From the NCBI GenBank assembly GCA_039111635.1, contig JBCAQO010000014.1:1240001-1304000 (forward strand): a DNA stretch of 64,000 bases. The letters run 5' to 3'. Below the pieces are notes generated by a model. The model searched no databases and had not been told where the DNA came from. It was given only the letters and a program-made list of their open reading frames with translations. Below, one piece after another: positions 36,853-48,231 of the stretch. This stretch comes from Heterobasidion occidentale (Eukaryota; Basidiomycota; Agaricomycetes; Russulales; Bondarzewiaceae). The first letter of the stretch is position 1. The number at the start of each line of letters is the position of its first letter. The position numbers were made by a program, and so were the translations under genes.

Positions 36853-37603
36853 GAAAATCACTCTCTCAGGAGGATGAACCGCTGGTTGAATTTGATTTAT
36901 TTTTCCTAGGATGAATCGGTTGCTGTTTTATCGAAAGTCTCTCCCAGATTCCAGGCCATCCTTGAAGAACACCGATTGAAGTGATATGAAGTCGGCAATT
37001 CCAATCAGTTCTCGGTCGGTTACAATGTTCGTGAGTTTGAAGCAATGAAACGCAGCTACTCAAATGATCAGTCTCGCTCTCACAACTTGCTAAGTTCTAC
37101 GTTGGCTTTGCTCACGATCAAGCTATGCCTGGCTTAGCTTTGGGCATGAATTCTTCTCTGGATCTGGGTGCTGGGGCCCTGGGGACGCAGCTCTGCTCCC
37201 TCACATGCTAGTGCATTATGCATAGTTCCGTCCAAATTCCGATACATTTATTCGAATGTGCAGGTGGTATCTATCTGTTAGTTTTTACCAGATACAAACA
37301 AAAAATCTTGTTCTAGTACCATGTATCAAGACCAAAAAATTGTGGACATGAATGTATATGGCAAAGGCCTGGCAGTGGCCGTTGTTGGCCGCCCGCCGCG
37401 GCACATTCCCACGTTGCACTCGTCCTCCGAAGTCAGCATGTAGCGAGAGTCCTTTACACACCAGCCTGGTCGCTGTTGGCGACTTTACACCAGTCAGTCT
37501 CAGCTCTCATATCAACTCAGCGGATTATCGTTCTGGTTGCATCCTAATAACTGCACAACGAACTAGTATTGAGTTGAGAACTCCACTGAGAGCGCTCATA
37601 GAG
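36853..37603. other. intergenic region
   Basis: About 750 bp with no recognisable gene; upstream region of the reductase gene. Confidence 0.5.
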
Positions 37604-38623
37604 ATGGCACACAACTCTTCAGTTCTCGCGCAGGTCTGGCTGTTATTAAAACAAGTAGACTACGAGTCCATCTATACCGGTGCGTTTGTCTGAATGCGCA
37701 ACTTGATTCTTCTGATCTGTCTGCAGTGTCTAAGCGATGGTTTCTATTTGTGTCAACCGTCATCTTTCCCGCAACCTTCTTCTACGACGCACCCTTCGGC
37801 AGGTTCTCGACGCCAGGCAGCCTACTTGCGTTGGATGGGATCCGGTCATGGATCTTCATGGAGCTCATCTCCCCTATATCGTTCCTATTGACCGCATTCC
37901 TCCATCCGTTTTCGCGTACATCCCTCTCAGTCCTTTCACCTCAAGCCCTCCTCACCGCACTCTATCTGACACACTACGTCAACCGCGCCGTTCTCTCCCC
38001 GCTCCGTACCCCCTCCAGAGCACCTTCCCATCCAGCTGTAGTCGTTTCCGCCATCTTGTTCAATGGCCCCAACGGCTTCCTCCTCGCAGCGTACCTCACC
38101 TCCACCGCAGCCGCCACCTTCCTCGCAAACGCCTACACCCACCCGCGCTTCTGGCTTGGCCTCGTACTATGGGCCGTCGGCTTCGCCGGCAACATCATCC
38201 ACGACGAGATCCTGCTCAACATTCGCCGCAAAGCTAAGGCAAAGGGCAAAGCAAAAGAGAAGTCTCAAGGCGAGCACTACTCCATTCCGCACGGCCTGCT
38301 CTACCAATACATATCGTATCCCAACTACTTTTGCGAGTGGGTTGAATGGTTCGGCTTCGCGCTCGCAGCCAGCCCGTTGCCGGATGTGGGGCTCTTGCCT
38401 GCGGCGTCTGCCGTGTTGACTGCGTTGTCCTCAGGGTCCGTGAGCGCGGTGGGAGGGCTATTCATGCCGTTTGCGGACGCGGTGGCCCCGCCATGGGCGT
38501 TTCCTCGCGGCGGAGGTGCTGCTTATGCTGCCACGTGCGGTACGTGGGCACAGGTGGTATCTGCAGAGATTTGGGGAGGCGTATCCGAGTGGGCGAAGGA
38601 TCGTGGTGCCGTTTTTGTTTTAA
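37604..38623 (+). CDS. steroid 5-alpha-reductase-like membrane enzyme, one frame change
   Basis: Member of the 3-oxo-5-alpha-steroid 4-dehydrogenase family, integral membrane NADPH-dependent reductases. Exon 1 (37604-37679) encodes MAHNSSVLAQVWLLLKQVDY; exon 2 continues VSKRWFLFVSTVIFPATFFY. Hallmarks are LTHYVNRAVLSPLR, GNIIHDEILLNIRRK and YSIPHGLLYQYISYPNYFCEW (NADPH region). The expected C-terminus (LPRAVRGHRWYLQRF and IVVPFLF, then TAA at 38621-38623) is in the next frame: an extra C lies near 38509-38516. The coding frame as given would run on to a different C-terminus at 38820. A single-base assembly error or a damaged allele are both possible. The Lys-rich insertion KAKAKGKAKEKSQGE is lineage-specific. 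Confidence 0.83.
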
Positions 38624-38966
38624 TGGTGACGTGGGGTTATCGGATATGTGCCGTCTCGACACGTTGGCAGATTCGTAGACAGCGATGTATGTTTAACTTA
38701 TTGAGAGGGATTGGACAGTGTCTTGGAGCACGTCAACCATTCCATCGTATCAGTGTTCAACGTTCACCAGTCACCTACAGCTTTCCTTTCCGACAAACAT
38801 CCAAGAGTAGCTTGATTTGACGCAACATGAGGATCTATCAATGGCGACACGAGACTTAAATAACCCCGATAACATCAGACGAATTAAAATGGAATCAGCT
38901 GCAGCTAGTCCAGTCCCGTCTACATGTTGCAGCACAGCCTGAGGAAGCTCCTGCATCAAACAACAA
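38624..38966. other. convergent 3' region
   Basis: Short region between two convergent genes (reductase and RER1); no gene. Confidence 0.5.
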
Positions 38967-39900
38967 TCATTTGTTGCTCGCACCATACCGAGCCTTGCGA
39001 CCCCAGTCGAAGGGAACGTAGCGGTATTTAATCATGTGTCTGTTATGAGTGTTAGTACGAAGGTTTGAGATGGACGCGACAAAAGGCACTCACTGGATCT
39101 GTCTCCTCATCGTGAGGATGAATAGGACGAAAAAGTACATGACAAGGATGGGCCAGTACACCGGGACGTCGAAGACCACGGAGAAAGTCATGAAGAGCGA
39201 GATAATTGTCGCGCGAGTCGTCGAAAGCCTGAATCAGTACATTATACGTCAGCAACCAGGCAAGGCGTCCCAGAAACGAAGAGAAGTTGCAAATTCTCAT
39301 GAAGAAAAATAAAATTACACGCACCAGAATTGCCATTCTGGAAGCCTGCGCACAAAGGGACGGAACTCGTCGTCGCGGGCGCTGGGAAGGGGAGAGCGTT
39401 CTCCCTCAGCACCGCCCTCCTCTATCTCGTCCGCCATGAGGTCATCCTGTAGTGACGGGTCGAATTTAGGTTGCAAGAATGCGAGGAGGAGGTTGAGGAT
39501 GTATATTGCGTGTGCATCTAGCGTCGGTAGAGCGTCAACTGGGGCGCGAGTGCGGACATGGAGAGCACATACAGCATACTGCAAAAGATGGTTCAAGACT
39601 CGGGTCAAAAACAGGGAGAAGGAGGGAGACACACCGATATACCACTTTTGAAAGGCGAATACAAATGTGCACGTCAGCGCGGCCGCTCCACGTCTCATGG
39701 GAAACAGCGCAACTCACTCCTTGCGCCAATACGATTCGCAACTCGAACAAGGACACGATGCCGACCGTGGCGAGCCAACGATAAAGAATATGGGGTGTCG
39801 CTCGATCCAGCTGGTGCTGGTACTGTCGCTGAAGGCGCGCATACGTCCCAGAGAAAGACTGGAGCGGCCCTGGAAGGTCTGAAGGTTCGGAGTTCATCAT
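38967..39900 (-). CDS. RER1: RER1, Golgi-to-ER retrieval receptor
   Basis: A four-pass membrane protein of the early Golgi that returns ER membrane proteins via COPI. It starts [20 protein letters not shown], then [20 protein letters not shown] and [20 protein letters not shown]. The strongest signature is [20 protein letters not shown], followed by [56 protein letters not shown] and a tail [10 protein letters not shown]. Exons join in frame only if a 6-nt exon TATGCT (39573-39578) is used to make VCYA. Two start codons lie side by side; the first is taken. Essential trafficking gene, no damage seen. Confidence 0.93.
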
Positions 39901-40239
39901 CGTTGAAAACTGGTATCACCGATGGAAAGCAGGTGTATGGAGGAGGCTATTATTTGCCAGTCAACCAAATGAATGGTGCGGTATTAGTTGCGTTCGTAAC
40001 TTTTGAAGGACGGGGAGGAGACAAGTACAACAGCGGTTGCACTCGAGCGAGCTCTGAAAGGAACAGCTCAGCGTCCTCTTTCTGACGTAATCGAGTCCTC
40101 ATACGGAGCCGACAAGTAAGGTTGGGGTTAGGGCTATGGGGCTCGCCCGGGCCGCTCGGTTCCTTGAGCTGGTCACCGTCGCAAACGATGAGTACCTCAG
40201 GAATCAGGCCCTGGCCCGGGTTGTGTTCCTACAACAACG
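39901..40239. promoter_or_regulatory. divergent intergenic region RER1 / P-loop kinase
   Basis: A 339-bp region between two divergent genes, presumably carrying both promoters. No specific element recognised. Confidence 0.4.
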
Positions 40240-41346
40240 ATGTCTTCATTAATCCCACAGAAGCCCGGTTCACTTTCACCCATCCTGTCTCACATCCGCG
40301 CTCATCTCACTTCTCCTGCACCCTCACAAAAACCCGACTCATCCCCGCTCTTCGTTGCGATTCAAGGCCCTCAGGGATCAGGAAAGACGTTCCTGACGCA
40401 GCACATCGCCGCCGCACTTTCAGAAGACTCGCTACGCGTTGCGACGCTCTCCATTGATGACCTGTATCTCTCGCATGCGGGTCTTGCAGCACTTGCGGAT
40501 GCGTACCCTTCCAACCCACTTCTGCACGGACGTGGACAGCCTGGGACACACGACATTGACCTCGGAATCTCTGTTCTACTCCACCTTAAGAGCATCAATG
40601 CTTCATCCAGATCAGAGGTGGTGAGGATACCCTCTTTCGATAAGAGTCTGTTCAATGGCGAGGGAGATCGTGTACCGGAATCTGAATGGACCTTGGTCAA
40701 GGGTCCACTTGATGTTGTCCTATTAGAGGGGTGGTGTGTGGGATTTTACCCGATGTCGCGTGAGGTGATAGAGGCACGGATGCAGGACACGCCCAGGGGA
40801 CTGGAGGGTGTCTTCGACATGAAGAGGTACAGCTTAGAGAGCGTATTGGAGGTTAATAAGAAATTAGTGGAATACGTGAAATGGTGGGAGATGTTTGATA
40901 TTTTCGTACAGGTGAGCAGTGCTCTTTTGACCTTTGTAACCGTTTCGGATGCTTGGAATATAGATCGCCCCAGTGGACACACATCCTTACGTGCACATCT
41001 ACAAATGGCGTCTCCAGCAGGAACACGCCATGAAAGACAAGAATGGCGGGCAGGGCATGTCTGATGAACAAGTCAAGGCGTACGTCTTGCTGATCTATCC
41101 GTGATCTTCATTTCTCACCTCTCACCTTCGAAAATGCCATCGATGAATGACAGTTTCGTAGACCGCTACATTCCCGGCTACCACTTCTTTGGAGACGGCA
41201 TTATTGCTGGAGGTAGTGATCCCACTTCTGGAAGCGCCCTTCATCCACCGTGGCTGAGTCCCACCGAACGCGGTGACCGGCCTGGCTTCCTTCTACACGT
41301 GACGATTGGCGAGGAGCGACAAGTTGTTCAGGTTACTATGCGTTAG
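40240..41346 (+). CDS. Tda10/D-glycerate 3-kinase-like P-loop kinase
   Basis: Cytosolic P-loop kinase related to yeast Tda10 and plant glycerate kinase. Three exons join. It has IQGPQGSGKTFLTQHIA (Walker A), VATLSIDDLYLSH and LLHGRGQPGTHDIDL, a family hallmark. Further along are VRIPSFDKSLFNGEGDR, VVLLEGWCVGF (Walker-B-like), VNKKLVEYVKWWEMFDIFVQ, then IAPVDTHPYVHIYKWRLQQE and FVDRYIPGYHFFGDGI. The protein continues past the typical GYxFF end by about 50 residues. Phosphorylation of glycerate or a similar small molecule is inferred from the family. No damage seen. Confidence 0.9.
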
Positions 41347-43981
41347 TAGATCGTGATATCCGAGGACGAGGATATTTTTGTTGTAGGATCTGTTTGTATC
41401 GGTGCGTTTATCCATCATCTCAAGACTTCTTAAGATATGTGAAGACGAGCTGGGTGATTTGCCGATGATATCATCCATCCTGTCAATAGCCATGAGACGT
41501 CGATAACATCATGTAGACATGGTTTCACCGATCTCAAAGCATGCAGCTCTTCGCTCAAGATAGCCAGGTAGGCTCAAGAGGCCATTGATATTCTGTGCTC
41601 CCCACCGGTCCTGTAGACCCGTACTTTCAATTCTCCTCACTGCGATCTGTTCACTACAATTCAGCTCTAAACCTCTTGGCTCTGCATTGGTCAATCTGGT
41701 CGACCTCGGAAAAATCTTCGATGAAGGGCCACAGGGTACCGCAAACCTGAATTCGAACCAGCAAAAGATCCGAAGGGGATAAGGAATCAAATATACACCT
41801 GCAAAGGCAACTAACGGTGATCTCGATAGGGCGGGCAGGTCGCCGTTTCGGACGTTTACCTGTGTGGTGGACCGATATAACACCGGAGGGTCATTCCAAT
41901 GGTAAGGCAGACGAATTGAACGTGATAAATGCGATGCTGATGCCTCAATATACTCCAGTACAATGCCACCGACAGTAGTGACCCATGGTACAAGGTTGAA
42001 GTCAGGGCTCGATTGAAATTCTGTGCATCTTGAAGACGTCAGCGAATTGTAGCTTGGGTTTATGTGCAGCCCCGCAATTCGGTTTCCTATAGACGCAGTA
42101 CTCGCCGGGATTGTGCCGACTTGTGGGAAGCGCCACGAGTACGGAGATGTATCTGCATCTGACGTTAGGTGCGCGGCTGTTTCATTTCCTGGTTTATTCG
42201 TTGAACTCCATTATCCTTTCATCCACTCGTTAGAAGCCCCTAGCGTGGGGGGGGGGGGGGGCTATGGCACCCTCTGTCAATGTTTCGATAAATGATCACT
42301 AACCAACCGAGACGTTGTGCCAGGCAGAGAGCACCGGGATATGAACAAGTGCAAATGACGGAGCGAAACGTTTCACCAGGCAGATTGGAACATCGGCAAG
42401 GGCTATCAAGCCCTTGATCGGGGAATCTGCTCCCCCAGTGCGGGCCAAGTACCGGTAGCTTCTCGAAAGCAGCGCTACAGACGACGCTCGAGAAGGGCAT
42501 TAGAGGGCTACTCAGATGACCATTCATCTGACCCGATGCAGAGCAGAGCACTTACATGATGAAGAGTTGCGATAGGAAAATAGCTCGGAAATGGCGGGAA
42601 ACAAGGTGAGCAGGTGCCAGACAAACAATGTACGTGCGATACGCTTTGAGAGAAAACCGTCCAGACCATTCCCGAGATATTAGAAGAGTCGATTCCGGTC
42701 AACGTACGTCTCACACAACTCTCACACACCCATGTGTGGGTTTCTCACTGAAGGGAATACTTAGAGGGCGGCCTCTGTTTATAGCCGTTCGCACCGCCTA
42801 CGCCAATCTTGCTCCGTGCGGCTCTCTTCACGAAGTCTTCGGGTGATTCTCGGCAGAGTATGTCGCGTCTTCTACTGGTCCTCGGCGTCAAAACGCTTGG
42901 TCTCAACTTCATTGTACCCCGCTGTTCCTGGTGGCAATGTATATCAGGGACACTACCGTTCTCGCAGGAGTGAAACGACAGGAACTTTCTGATGGTAGTA
43001 ATGCTCTATGATCGCTTAGAAGTGCTCACTTACGAGGGGCTTCCAAGTTGGGCGCCAAAGAGTGCCCGGAACAGCCTGGAACACGCCACTGACGCAATTT
43101 CGCAAAACTAAATATGCACAATTTACACCACGCTTTCGGGCACAGTCTGCTACCGTTCATCAGGACCATCAGGATCGATCTTGATAATTGTATGCGTGCA
43201 GCATATTGACTTTCTAAAGCACGGTGCAAAGCTTGTACCGACATATGAGCGCAAACCTTCGACATGCTGCGTGTAAATCTCACATCAAGGCAAGGGCACA
43301 GCATACTGCAATCATCACCGTTCAAGGAAATTGAAACATCGCTGTATGGAAACACAATGCCAGAAAATCTTTTCGAGTGTCCAGGCAGTGTACATAGTTG
43401 ACAGGCAGGCGCAAAAAAATGCGACTAGTACACATTGTGACATCAAACCCTGGAGGGAAACATGTCTCCCAATAGAATATGGAACCCAGGAATGCAACCG
43501 CCTTATCGAGTTTGGACATGGGATCCTGACCGCGCGAGGTCGAAACAGCGGAAGGATTTCATTCACCGTGGGAGCCGGATCCGGTGTTTTACACTCGCGG
43601 ACGGACACCACCACGCTTTCTAGGCGTTCAACTTCTCAAGCTGGTCTCAACTCTACCATTTTGGATGATAAGTTATATCTTAGTCGAGTCACTCCAAACA
43701 AACATGCAGGGCTTTTCGCTTTCAATGCGCTCAGAGTTTCACCCGCCAGTCTCCGGGAGGTTTCACCTCGCAGTCACCTCGGGGTGAATCCGCACATTTA
43801 AAGACCTCGGCACTTCTCTAGACTCAGTACTCATAATCCTACAGCCCTCACTGAGCTGCTGGACAGTCTTCTCCCAATTAAACTCGGCACGCCGGGCGCC
43901 TCGCCTTACCGTCTGTCTTACTCCCCCAGTTCGCAGATACCTTGGAAACTGCTGAACGCCTCTTTCTACTGCTACTCCGCG
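41347..43981. other. 2.6-kb region with no recognisable gene
   Basis: Frames up to 156 codons occur on both strands but none has family features, and AT/GC composition is less gene-like than the surroundings. It carries a G15 run at 42247-42261. It may hold decayed sequence, an ncRNA or an unrecognised short gene; I cannot support any. Confidence 0.45.
42247..42261. repeat. G15 homopolymer
   Basis: Fifteen G in a row on the plus strand. Confidence 0.9.
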
Positions 43982-46207
43982 ATGTCTCAACCTATCGTAG
44001 TTGGCGATCCTGAGAAGGGGACGATGGAGCTCGTCCTCCCGGTTGAGCTACCACCCATCCATGCGAAGGACATCCGCAACAGCTCTTATATGAGCGAGAA
44101 GTCGAATGACATTAGCAGTGGTTCAGCGACACCCACGCTTCCATTGAAACATCAGGAGGACAGGAAGCCAAAGCCACAGCCAAAAAAACGAGCTGGATGG
44201 CGCATACGTGCTCTCCTATGGTTCAACACTTATCGGTCAGTTATTCCCCTTCATAGCATGTTGGATTTTCGAGTTCATGATCTTATAGGAAGTTCTTTAC
44301 CGTCATCGTAACATTGAACGGGATCGGTATACTTCTTGCTGCCCTTGATATATGGCATTATCCACGAAAATACACTAGCGCACTCGTGCTCGGGAACCTT
44401 CTAACCGCTATCCTGATGAGAAATGAACTCTTTGGTCGTCTCTTATATTTGATAGTCAACACTCTATTCGCCAAGGTACGGCGCTCGCTCTTTCTTGATG
44501 CCATCAACGTTGACACCGCTTTATAACAGTGGACACCTCTGTGGTTTCGCCTTAGTTGCACATCAACCCTCCAACATCTTGGCGGCATTCACTCTGGTTG
44601 CGCGACTTCTGGATTTGCATGGCTTGTTTTCCGCGTTATTCTCATATTCATTAATCACAAAAATAACCACGATGCCATCCTTATCACCGGTGTCATCACC
44701 AATCTCGCTGTCGCAATCAGCATCGCGAGTGCTTTCCCATGGGTCCGCAACACGCATCACAAGTTCGCTATCTCTTTTCCTTATAGCGTCATCGAGTCTG
44801 ACGTGCTGTTTTTGAAGTGTATTCGAGAGACATCACAGATTCATCGGATGGTTAGTTCATTAAATCTGGACCGTAATGATTGTCGTTTCTGAACCATTGA
44901 TCTGTGACCAGGCTTGGTTTACTGTCGAGTAAGTCGCGCTACCTGGCCATGTAGGTGTTGCTAATCTATCCACTACGCAAAGCTTGGGTGTTTGTTGTCC
45001 TCGGAGACAGCTATGACCTCACTACTCACTCTTGGAACCCAAACGGCGCCACCATTCTGCGACACCAAGATTTTTGGTTCGCGTTTGGGATGACTGTATT
45101 GTGAGAGGTCTTGTCTGTCTCATTCACCGTCCAAAGTTAAATTTTGACACTGCGCAGTATATTGATCCCATGGTTCACTGTTCGTGAAGTCGAAGTCGAC
45201 GTCGAAGTGGTTCGTGTCTCTTGCATGTAACTTCTTATCCCCTGCTGACCGTGCCCTTCCAGCCTTCGCCCAAAGTAGCCATTCTGAGATTTAAGCGGGG
45301 CATGCAGCAAGGGCTTCTCGCACGGATCTCACGGTCGTCCATAATGGAATACCATGCCTTCGGTATCATATCGTGAGTGTGTTTCAATTACCGGTTGATC
45401 TTTTCTCATGACTCTGGCGATATGTAGCGAGGGCACACATGCTAAGCATCATTATTTGATATGTGGGGTTCAAGGAGACTTCACACGGAGCCTCGTTACC
45501 AACCCTCCTACCCATATCTGGACACGACAGCTAAAAGTATGTCGATGTTTGCATGATCAATAATATCTTCCTCACAAATCACAGTTCGCTGGCGTGTCAA
45601 ATACTTCCGCCCTCTACCACAGAGGCATACGCGTTTGCACAGGCACAGGGCTTGGAGCTGCACTCTCAACATGCCTGCAGGTACATACTTCTTGACTCAA
45701 ACTTAAGATTGATCCTGACGCTTCTTTCAACAGAGCCCGAATTGGTGAGGCATAATCCATGAGACCCTCAGAAGACACTCGAATTGATCCTTCCCACCCA
45801 GGTATCTGATATGGATCGGTTCAGACCAGGAGAAAACTTTCGGGCCCACCATCTCAGGCCTGATTCACCGCCATATCGGCCCCGAACGCATGTGTCTGTG
45901 GGATTCTAAACAGCGAGGTATGTTACAGCCGGGTTCTCTTTCCGCGTTTCGTCGAACTAAACGCTATCTTGCTCTTGCGTGAAGGCGGCCGACCAGATGT
46001 AATGAAATTAGTGAAAGAAACTTATGCGTCATGGGGGGCGGAAGTTGTCTTTATCACATCAAACTATCAGGGGAACACAGAGATTATGGAAGGGTGCAAG
46101 GAGGCGGGGATTCCTGCGTTCGTAAGTGGTCTAGACATATTCATCCCCCTATTCTTCTGTGGTATTGACTCTCACGATCGTTGAAGGGTACACTGTGGGA
46201 TTTCTGA
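43982..46207 (+). CDS. TmpA-like integral membrane flavoprotein
   Basis: A multi-pass membrane protein with a C-terminal nucleotide-binding half, resembling Aspergillus TmpA and the related membrane parts of fungal NRPS-like proteins. Twelve or so exons join in one frame. The N-terminus MSQPIVVGDPEKGTMELVLP is cytosolic and Lys/Pro-rich. Membrane segments include FFTVIVTLNGIGILLAALDI and AILITGVITNLAVAISIASA. HHRFIGWLGLLSTWVFVVLG follows, then FWFAFGMTVFILIPWFTVRE. The soluble part has CGVQGDFTRSL, RVCTGTGLGAALSTCLQ (NAD(P)-type Gly motif), YLIWIGSDQEKTFGPTIS, VVFITSNYQGNTEIMEGC and a terminal FGTLWDF. In A. nidulans TmpA influences asexual development; whether that applies here is unknown. 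No frame damage. Confidence 0.82.
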
Positions 46208-46779
46208 GGAAGGATTAGCGTCTCGCGGAGTTCAAAGACCCATGTAGCACACGGCTCTCGTGGGTCTGTACGGGGGATATACCATGGAAGGTACTTAATC
46301 GTAATGGACATTCAATATCATAGACTTTCTCGGGACCATCGCATTCGAAGGCGCTTCGAAGCACCGACATGATACCGGTGTTTTCACGGTCCAGCTTTGC
46401 GTGAGTGAGCCCGATACACAGTGCCTCGATGTAAATCCGAAAGTGTCCATCCACTTCAAGGCATCATATCCCACCGTGTCCCTCCCCCCAAGAGAAGAAT
46501 TTCCGAAGAAGAGGGGAGGTTTAGTCGGCGCAGACAATGAAGACATCCAAAAACAACCTCAGAAGGGAGCCATAGATATAATTAGTTTCGAGATTAGAAA
46601 GTTCAACACGATATCTGAAAAATAAAGTTCATTATTTGTAGGGTAAGGCTTGTGCACAGCAGCTCATACCCGTACATAGACAAAGATGAATGATGAGACC
46701 TTTGACATGAGAACTTCAAAAAGAAATTTATTTTCGTGGTCGTCGTCAGAATATAAGGTGCCAGCACTTTGCGCGTTGT
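46208..46779. other. convergent 3' region
   Basis: About 570 bp between convergent genes; no supported gene. Confidence 0.5.
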
Positions 46780-47939
46780 CTATCTCCTCGTAGCAGATGG
46801 CAGTGCTTCCGGTGAGACGAAGATATTCTCTCGATACCATTTCAATTCTGAAAGTGCGAACGAAGTAGACAGTGAGGATTAAGTAGACTTGGGGGACGAA
46901 CAGACGGACCTCGTATGGAGCCTCGTATATCGTCAAGCGCCCTTTGAAGCGGCAGATGTTTGTCTAGTCAGCTAACAATGACCGAGACACTGTTGTGAAG
47001 ACTGACCGATGTTTGGATTCTTGAGGCGTGCTCAATGAGGGCATCCTTTTGTTATACCACCTTCGATGAAGTTCCTGCATTGTGATCAGAACACGATGAG
47101 AGCGTATGTTCATTTTGTGTTCACCTTTATAGATGACACGTCTAACAAAGCCTGTCATCAGAAAAATCAATTATAAGATGGTCTCAAACTTACCGACGAT
47201 GCTGAAAACAACAAAAACAAAAATTAGCGATATCTAATGACAAGGAGTATGGGATGGAGAGACCGATAGTGAAGCCAATTGACGACATCTGGCATTTCTT
47301 GAACTAGAAACGATCGATCTGCATGAACGGAGTTGCCAGCGAGAACGCCAACCCTTTGGTCCGGTATCCATTCTTTGATATATTGCAGTACTTTTTCGCG
47401 GACGAATGATAGAGTGAATTGAGACTCTAGGCATGCTTTCGTCAGTCCGGACTATGAAGTCATCAGAATACCAAGAAATGACTGGGATGACAAAAGCACA
47501 TACAAAACCATGCTGCTTTGTGCACCATTCGTCCATCCTGCATACTGTTTCGAGGCTGTCAAGGTTTTCGGATTCTTAAAAATCACTGACCCATCTAGAT
47601 ACTTTTTGTCTGTGCGAATCACATATTCGATACCATCATCCACGAGGTCCAGATTACCGTTTGTGATCAGCACCTGCGCAAGCAACATGAATGAAGAGCT
47701 GACTGAATCAAGGATATCAGACGTACCGCAATCTCCAATATCTTATCTTTACTGGGGTCAAGGCCAGTCATCTCGCAATCTATCCATACAAGCGGCCCTG
47801 CATTGAGATCCAACGGTTTACGCGTGGTCATTATCGACTTTGTTCGATAATGTGATCTTTGAACGTCACAGTTCGCAAGGATTATTGGGGAAGTAATAAT
47901 TTTGCGACCTCTGGGGACTGTCAGTGCCCTTCTGAACAT
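46780..47939 (-). CDS. oligoribonuclease (REX2-type DEDDh 3'-5' exonuclease)
   Basis: Degrades 2-5 nt RNAs to mononucleotides. Motif I is GPLVWIDCEMTGLDPSKDKIL, with the catalytic Asp and Glu. It is followed by VLITNGNLDLVDDGIEYVIR, KKYLDGMDEWCTKQHG, EWIPDQRVGVLAGNSVHADR and FLVQEMPDVVNWLHYR. The HRALDDIRGSIRELKWYREN end carries the final His and Asp. Six or so exons join. Two in-frame ATGs exist. The one at 47939 adds a 36-residue basic, hydroxylated leader MFRRALTVPRGRKIITSPII that looks like a mitochondrial presequence; the one at 47831 gives the compact cytosolic form MTTRKPLDLN. Yeast Rex2 is mitochondrial, so the longer form is annotated. Stop TAG at 46780-46782. Confidence 0.88.
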
Positions 47940-48231
47940 AGATTATAGGCAAGTGGTAGTACTGCCCACGTGTAGAATGTCGATGGAGAGGAGACACAGG
48001 GCGGCTTGAGCAAGGTGCCAAGGTGACGTAACGGCCGCTGCGACCAGCGAGTACAATTTCGTCGGAGTTCCGACAGCATGGCGACTGAACTTAATGTTGA
48101 ACCCGTGAAAAGCTGAAGCATTAAAATCCGGAAGCCACTTGAAGCTTGAAGCTTGGAAGAGATCTCAATGGTACACAGCATGACTACTATTGTAGTTCAA
48201 GCGAGATGAATGGTAGCATACACATACAACA
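47940..48231. other. short intergenic region upstream of oligoribonuclease
   Basis: 292 bp, no gene; promoter of oligoribonuclease and 3' flank of HRD3. Confidence 0.5.

Noticed and set aside
40118..40135. TTAGGG-like motif as a telomere trace (also near 51603)
   Set aside because: Only single units; chance occurrences.
41347..43981. Possible gene in the long empty region
   Set aside because: No frame pair could be spliced into a recognisable protein; too weak to list as a CDS.
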